DNA of 64,000 bases from Sphingomonas parapaucimobilis NBRC 15100 (lineage in GTDB: Bacteria > Pseudomonadota > Alphaproteobacteria > Sphingomonadales > Sphingomonadaceae), in assembly GCF_000787715.1 (NCBI RefSeq), contig NZ_BBPI01000001.1:62001-126000 (forward strand). The letters run 5' to 3'. The notes below the pieces were generated by a model. That model worked only from the letters and a program-made list of their open reading frames with translations. It was not told the origin of the DNA and did not search any database. The stretch's first letter is position 1. The number at the start of each line of letters is the position of its first letter. Positions 59,668 to 64,000 of this stretch are shown one piece after another. A program made the translations under genes and the position numbers.

Positions 59668-61496
59668 GTCCGGGCGATCGCCTCCGCCGCGATCATCCGC
59701 GCCTCGGTATCCAGACCGACCGAGCGCAGCGCCTCGACGATGCGATAGAGCGCCTGAGGCGGCACCCCGCGCCAATCGCCGGTCTGCATCCCGACTGCGC
59801 AGAGCAGGACGACCATGCCGGTCTGCTCGTCCGCCACGGCCTGATCCAGCGCCTCGGTCCAGGCGTTGCGCTGCCCGACCCGCACGTCGAGCGCCTCGGC
59901 CCCCTTTTCGATATCGGCGCGCGACAGCCGCCCGAGCCCGGCCAGCCCGGCAAAGAACATACGCTGTTTCAAGGCGTCGGCGTTGTAACCTGTGACCTGA
60001 TCGTAAGCCAGCTGGCCCTGACGGTCGGGATCGCTCAAGACGATCATCGCCCAGGCATCGCTGTCCTGCTTCACCGCCTCGCGCCAGCGCGCCGCGCTGC
60101 GATCCAGCCCAGCGGAAAGCATCGACGCGACCAGCCGGTCCGCCTCGCGCCCGTCGCTCATTACCGGCAGACGCGCGGCCGCGCGGGCGGTCAGGATCAG
60201 TCGGCCATAGGGCGTGGGCGTATTGTCGCCCCAGAGCGAGAGCATCGCCGACAGCCGCTGCCCTTCGTCCGCAGCGGCATAGGCGTTGCGCAGGTCGTTG
60301 CCGATCGCGGTCTGCGCGCGGCTGGCCTGATCGTCATCCGTCAGGCCCGAATAGAAATCGACCAGCGCGGCGTTGGAAATCACGCCCAGCGTCGCGGCCT
60401 GATCGATCACCCCGGCCCGCTCGGTCGCGGGTACGGACGCCGAGGTCGCCAGCCAGCCGCGCACCTGCGGCCCGACATAGGAGAGATAATCCGGCGGCAC
60501 CGTCACACCCGTCGCGGTGGCGAGGCCGTAGCGCCAGACGGTCAGCCGGTCGGCGCCGCCCCAGTCGACGCTCACCGCCTTGCGCGCGGAGCCTGCGCCC
60601 ATCAGCTTTTCGGCGAGCTTCAGGTCGAAATCCTCGACGCCCCCCTGGCGGCGCATCTGGCGAACCGTCGCGGTGGCGCGCGCGCCGTCCCCCGTCAGCG
60701 CCGCGCACCAGCCCTGGGCCAGCCGATAGCCGTTCAGTCCCGTCACCGCGCTGCCGCGATCGGCCAGCGGGCAAAGCCCCGCCGGGTCGCTGGCGGCGAG
60801 CAGCGCGTTCATCGCCACCTGATAGAGCTTGGGCGTGTAACTGGCCGGATCGACCGACTGGACGACGGCCCGCGCCACCTGCGCCTCGCCCATGCGCAGC
60901 AGCAGCCAAGCCCGTTCGGCAGCGAAGTCCGCGCCGTTCACGCCGCGCGGCGTCACCATATGGGTGGCCAGGGCACGGCGCAGCAGGATCGTGGTCCAGC
61001 GCGACGGCAAGGGCGCGGACAGCCGCCGCATCAATATCTCGGCGACCCGGCCATCCGCACCGGCAAAGATCGTCTGGTCCAGCGCGCCTTCACGCGGACC
61101 CGCAGGACCGACAACCGCCAGCGAGCGCCGGGCGGAGGCGGGCAGCTCATATTCGGCCACCGTCGCGGCATCCATCGTGGGTGTCGGCGACGGGGTCGGG
61201 GTCGGAACCGGGGTCGCCAGCGAATCCAGCAGGGCGCCCACCGCATCGGCAGGGGTCGGCGCGGGCGTCGGCGTGACGACGGGCGTGGCACCGGGCGCCG
61301 AACCCATGGCCGGGCGAGGCGTCGACCGGGGGGGCGGCCGGGTGCTGGGCTGCGCGGCGGGCTGGCCGAAACCGGGGGGCAGCAGTGATTCGGGACGGTC
61401 CTGCGCCGCCGCGATCGCGGCGGCCCCGACCATCAGCAGGGCGATCGCCCTGGGCAGGTGGCGAAGAGCGCCCCCCCGCTTATTGCAGGTTGCCAA
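59664..61496 (-). CDS. large secreted protein of unknown function
   Basis: 610 residues if translation starts at TTG 61496, which yields a clear signal peptide (basic NKRGGALRHLPR, then AIALLMVGAAAIAAAQ). The only in-frame ATG (61433) would leave most of the signal off. After the signal comes a Pro/Thr/Ala-rich low-complexity linker (residues about 40-115, with PTPTPSPTPT), then an all-helical repeat-like region to the end (LLRRALATHMVTPRG, LVDFYSGLTDDDQASRAQ). No known domain is recognised. It overlaps a 44-residue membrane ORF upstream and xerD downstream. Periplasmic or cell-surface scaffold is a guess. Confidence 0.7.
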   Translation of the reverse strand: MATCNKRGGALRHLPRAIALLMVGAAAIAAAQDRPESLLPPGFGQPAAQPSTRPPPRSTPRPAMGSAPGATPVVTPTPAPTPADAVGALLDSLATPVPTPTPSPTPTMDAATVAEYELPASARRSLAVVGPAGPREGALDQTIFAGADGRVAEILMRRLSAPLPSRWTTILLRRALATHMVTPRGVNGADFAAERAWLLLRMGEAQVARAVVQSVDPASYTPKLYQVAMNALLAASDPAGLCPLADRGSAVTGLNGYRLAQGWCAALTGDGARATATVRQMRRQGGVEDFDLKLAEKLMGAGSARKAVSVDWGGADRLTVWRYGLATATGVTVPPDYLSYVGPQVRGWLATSASVPATERAGVIDQAATLGVISNAALVDFYSGLTDDDQASRAQTAIGNDLRNAYAAADEGQRLSAMLSLWGDNTPTPYGRLILTARAAARLPVMSDGREADRLVASMLSAGLDRSAARWREAVKQDSDAWAMIVLSDPDRQGQLAYDQVTGYNADALKQRMFFAGLAGLGRLSRADIEKGAEALDVRVGQRNAWTEALDQAVADEQTGMVVLLCAVGMQTGDWRGVPPQALYRIVEALRSVGLDTEARMIAAEAIART

Positions 61497-61614
61497 GCGA
61501 GACCGCCTTTTCGACCTGGGTGGTCGGCCGTTCGGTCGCCCGGCCCGAGAGCAGGAACAGCCCGCCGACGACGATGACGAGGAGGACGATGAGCGAAACG
61601 ACCATACGGGACAT
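61480..61614 (-). CDS. 44-residue single-span membrane protein
   Basis: MSRMVVSLIVLLVIVVGGLF begins the frame, giving one strong membrane helix, followed by LLSGRATERPTTQVEKAVSL and a stop. The sequence is in good codon use. The frame ends 17 bases inside the next gene, so the two appear coupled. It lies 81 bases from divergent aroK. Function unknown; it could be a membrane anchor or partner for the secreted protein that follows. Confidence 0.65.
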   Translation of the reverse strand: MSRMVVSLIVLLVIVVGGLFLLSGRATERPTTQVEKAVSLGNLQ

Positions 61615-61695
61615 GAAACGCAAAACCTTATAATGGACCCGTGAAAGCCCGGCCGGTGTTGCCGGGCGCGCGCCCGCTGTATAGCGCAGAGCGCA

Positions 61696-62238
61696 ATGTT
61701 GCAAAGCCACAACCCTGTAGATGCAAGCTGGAACGGGTCGCCCATCGTGCTCGTCGGTCTGATGGGCGTGGGCAAGTCGACCGTGGGCCGCCGTCTGGCG
61801 AATCGGTTGCGCGTGCCCTTCGTCGATGCCGACACCGCGATCGAGCAAGCCGCCGGCATGAGCATCCCCGAAATCTTCGAGCATTACGGCGAACCCTATT
61901 TCCGCGACGGCGAGCGCCGCGTGATCGCGCGGCTGGTCGATGGCCGTCCCAAGGTGATCGCGACCGGCGGCGGCGCGTTCATCAATGACGAGACGCGCGC
62001 GCTGATCCTGGAACAGGCGACCGCCATCTGGCTGAACGCCAGCCCCGAAGTCCTGGCCGAACGGGTCAAGCGGCGCGACACGCGGCCGCTGCTGCGCGGC
62101 AAGGACCCGCTGAAGGTGCTGCGCGAGCTGTCGGCGGTCCGCAATCCGATCTATTCGCTGGCCCCCATCCATGTCTCCAGCAAGCGGGGGCCGCACGAGG
62201 CCACCGTCAACGCCATCCTGAAAGCCATCGGACGATGA
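61696..62238 (+). CDS. aroK: shikimate kinase
   Basis: Phosphorylates shikimate in aromatic amino-acid synthesis. 180 residues: Walker A GLMGVGKSTVGRRLA, shikimate-binding DADTAIEQAAG and FRDGERRVIARL, ATGGGAFIND, lid RRDTRPLLRGKDP. The stop overlaps the aroB ATG (ATGA). Confidence 0.96.
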   Translation: MLQSHNPVDASWNGSPIVLVGLMGVGKSTVGRRLANRLRVPFVDADTAIEQAAGMSIPEIFEHYGEPYFRDGERRVIARLVDGRPKVIATGGGAFINDETRALILEQATAIWLNASPEVLAERVKRRDTRPLLRGKDPLKVLRELSAVRNPIYSLAPIHVSSKRGPHEATVNAILKAIGR

Positions 62239-63335
62239 AGACCGTCACCGTGTCGCTGGGCGACCGCAGCTATCCCATCCATATCGAGGCCGGGCTGCTG
62301 CCCCGCGCCGCCGAGCATCTTGCGTCCCTGTCGCGCGGGCGTCGCATGGCGATCGTGACGGACGAGAATGTCCGGCCGCATCTGGCGGTGCTTCAGGCGT
62401 CGCTGGAGGCTGCGGGGGTCGCGAGCGAGGCCATCATCCTGCCGCCGGGCGAAAAGACCAAGAGCTGGGCGATGCTAAGCCAGGTCTGCGACCGGCTGCT
62501 CGAACTCGGCATCGAGCGGTCGGATCATGTCATCGCGCTGGGCGGCGGGGTGATCGGCGATCTGGTCGGTTTCGCCTGTTCGATCGTCAAACGCGGCTGC
62601 CGCTTCGTGCAGATCCCGACGACGCTGTTGTCGCAGGTCGATTCGTCGGTCGGCGGCAAGACCGCGATCAACACCTCGGCGGGCAAGAACCTGATCGGCG
62701 CCTTCCACCAGCCCGCCATGGTGCTGATCGACCCGGACGTGCTCGACACCCTGCCCGCGCGCCAGGTGCGGGCGGGCTATGCCGAGGTCGTCAAATATGG
62801 CCTGATCGACGACTTCGCCTTTTTCGAATGGTGCGAGGCGAACGCGCCTGCATTGCTGGCGGGGGATGCCGATGCGCGGGTGTACGCCATCGCCCATTCG
62901 GTCGCGGCGAAGGCGCGGATCGTGGCGGCGGACGAGCATGAGACCAACGGCATCCGCGCGCTCCTGAACCTTGGCCATACCTTCGGCCATGCGCTGGAGG
63001 CGGAGGCGGGATTCTCCGACCGCCTGCTCCACGGCGAGGGTGTAGCGGCGGGCTGTGCGCTCGCCTTCCGCTATTCGGCACGCCAGGGCCTTTGCGAGCG
63101 GCAGGACGCCGAGCGGGTCGCGGCGCATCTCCGCGCGATCGGCCTGCCCGATGGCTTGGCGGCCGCCGGGATCGATGCTCCCTCCGCGACGTTGGTCGAG
63201 CATATGAAGCACGATAAGAAAATGGCGGCGGGCACCCTGCCCTTCCTGCTCGCGCGCGGGATCGGGCAGACCTATCTCGACAAGACGGTCGACCTGGCCG
63301 ACATCGCCGCCTTCCTCGATACCGAGCCGCGCTGA
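62235..63335 (+). CDS. aroB: 3-dehydroquinate synthase
   Basis: Second step of the shikimate pathway, NAD- and metal-dependent. 366 residues: [80 protein letters not shown] (metal His) and [11 protein letters not shown]. It follows aroK and overlaps the downstream DUF2256 gene (TGATG). Confidence 0.97.
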   Translation: MKTVTVSLGDRSYPIHIEAGLLPRAAEHLASLSRGRRMAIVTDENVRPHLAVLQASLEAAGVASEAIILPPGEKTKSWAMLSQVCDRLLELGIERSDHVIALGGGVIGDLVGFACSIVKRGCRFVQIPTTLLSQVDSSVGGKTAINTSAGKNLIGAFHQPAMVLIDPDVLDTLPARQVRAGYAEVVKYGLIDDFAFFEWCEANAPALLAGDADARVYAIAHSVAAKARIVAADEHETNGIRALLNLGHTFGHALEAEAGFSDRLLHGEGVAAGCALAFRYSARQGLCERQDAERVAAHLRAIGLPDGLAAAGIDAPSATLVEHMKHDKKMAAGTLPFLLARGIGQTYLDKTVDLADIAAFLDTEPR

Positions 63336-63475
63336 TGCCCAACGGCGTCGCCAAGGCAAACCTGCCGAGCAAGACCTGCCCGGCCTGCGGACGCCCCTTC
63401 ACCTGGCGCAAGAAATGGGCGCGGGATTGGGATCAGGTGGTTTATTGCTCGGACGCGTGTCGGCGGAAGCGGTAG
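63335..63475 (+). CDS. DUF2256 zinc-ribbon-like small protein
   Basis: 46 residues: [39 protein letters not shown] and ACRRKR. Two CxxC-like cysteine pairs (CPAC, CSDAC) make a zinc-binding ribbon, the whole of the DUF2256 family. The ATG overlaps the aroB stop. Function unknown. Confidence 0.88.
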   Translation: MPNGVAKANLPSKTCPACGRPFTWRKKWARDWDQVVYCSDACRRKR

Positions 63476-63484
63476 GGATTCCCG

Positions 63485-63569
63485 TGGCCTTCGACTTCGC
63501 TCAGGCTGAACGGAGCGGGGGAGCCTCGCTTATACAACCTCCGTTCAGCCTGAGCGAAGTCGAAGGCCA
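63485..63569. repeat. paired inverted 29-bp intergenic repeat, copy 3
   Basis: Units at 63485-63513 (TGGCCTTCGACTTCGC... ending GAACGG) and 63541-63569 (the exact inverse, starting CCGTTCAGCCTGAGCG) are separated by 27 bases. All 29 positions pair. GAACGG ends face inward, as in copy 2. It fills the gap between DUF2256 and the convergent photolyase gene. Confidence 0.92.
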
Positions 63570-63578
63570 CGCTCTCCC

Positions 63579-64000
63579 CTATCCCCGCATCCGTCTAGCC
63601 GCCGCCAAGGCCCGCTCCCGCCCCTCGCGGTGGCCGATGATCTTGGCTGGATAATCCTTCGGCCGACAACCAGCCTCGTCCGGGTCATGGATGGCGGCGT
63701 CGCCAACGCCCTTCAATTCCGGCACCCATTGCCGGATATAGTCCGCCGCATCGAACTTCTCCGACTGGCTGAGCGGCGCCATGATCCGGCCGAACATGTT
63801 CGAGTCGATCCCCGTGCCCGCGACCCATTGCCAGTTGACGGCATTGTTCCCGTAATCGGCATCGACCAGACAATCCCAGAACCAGCGCTCCCCCTCGCGC
63901 CAGTCGATCAGCAGATGCTTGATGAGGAAGGAGGCGGTGATCATCCTCACCCGATTGTGCATCCAGCCCGTCGTCCAGAGCTGCCGCATCCCGGCATCCA
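63579..64000 (-). CDS. deoxyribodipyrimidine photolyase / cryptochrome, C-terminal part
   Basis: The last roughly 140 residues of a photolyase-family flavoprotein; the 5' part lies beyond the window. The FAD-binding helical domain is recognised by RQLWTTGWMHNRVRMITASF, FLIKHLLIDWREGERWFWD, DADYGNNAVNWQWVAGTG and FGRIMAPLSQSEKFDAADYI. WMHNR and NNAVNWQWVAGTG are typical of class I CPD photolyases and relatives. PhrB is most likely, but antenna and substrate residues are not visible. Confidence 0.9.
   Translation of the reverse strand, partial: DAGMRQLWTTGWMHNRVRMITASFLIKHLLIDWREGERWFWDCLVDADYGNNAVNWQWVAGTGIDSNMFGRIMAPLSQSEKFDAADYIRQWVPELKGVGDAAIHDPDEAGCRPKDYPAKIIGHREGRERALAAARRMRG

Overview
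The window is GC-rich, densely coded bacterial chromosome. Gene content (a CckA-type hybrid kinase, HWE/HisKA_2 kinase, Flp pilins, two M13 peptidases, the yfgM-bamB-der block, DUF2256 after aroB) points to an alphaproteobacterium of the Sphingomonadales, most likely Sphingomonas or a close relative. This is inferred from gene families and remembered synteny, not from a marker search. There is no prophage, insertion sequence, CRISPR array or rRNA. One tRNA with a CAT anticodon is present. No gap between genes exceeds about 230 bases.

Layout. 1-9.0 kb holds housekeeping genes: recR-def-rmuC (rmuC runs off the left edge), divergent fmt-truA, and a leftward ilvD-lipoprotein-nnr-RNA methyltransferase operon. 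9.1-11.9 kb carries an orphan receiver protein and CckA. 12-16.1 kb is a tandem pair of secreted M13 metallopeptidases. 16.2-22.5 kb has a DUF2062 protein, smpB, a small secreted protein, dapA, a lytic transglycosylase, greB, a DoxX protein and a NYN-LOTUS protein. 22.5-29.1 kb has a GAF-HisKA_2 kinase, ettA, an M28 peptidase, an 88-residue repeat lipoprotein, the tRNA, a soluble PAS/mini-chemoreceptor and bacterioferritin. 29.3-34.1 kb carries der, bamB, a YfgM-like protein, panB and an ArsC-like protein. 34.4-40.8 kb has nadE, a GntR regulator, an NDH-2-like dehydrogenase, an MDR oxidoreductase and an S1 serine protease. 40.8-45.6 kb has a small lipoprotein, a degenerate alpha/beta-hydrolase, a TetR regulator with its probable target and operators, and an MHYT-GGDEF-EAL protein. 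56.7-64 kb has mutT, two Flp pilins, accA, xerD, a large secreted unknown, aroK-aroB-DUF2256 and the 3' part of a photolyase.

The most coherent accessory region is 45.6-56.8 kb. Leftward genes encode a Tat-exported GH127/GH146-type beta-L-arabinofuranosidase, an Ldh2-family cyclic-imine reductase-like enzyme, a secreted DUF885 metallopeptidase, a 1-pyrroline-4-hydroxy-2-carboxylate deaminase-like lyase, an FCD-type GntR regulator and an APC amino-acid permease. A DUF5695-like secreted protein is divergent. Both promoter regions carry the same short element (GTATAC followed by AGT or TGT). Together these suggest a locus for stripping arabinose from hydroxyproline-rich plant glycoproteins (extensins) and using the released hydroxyproline. 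That reading is inference; the epimerase and D-hydroxyproline dehydrogenase of the known pathway are not in the window.

Three intergenic regions carry a paired inverted 29-bp repeat. The TetR gene is associated with three copies of a TACCRACYGGTA-like operator, one of which covers the -10 element of a good promoter.
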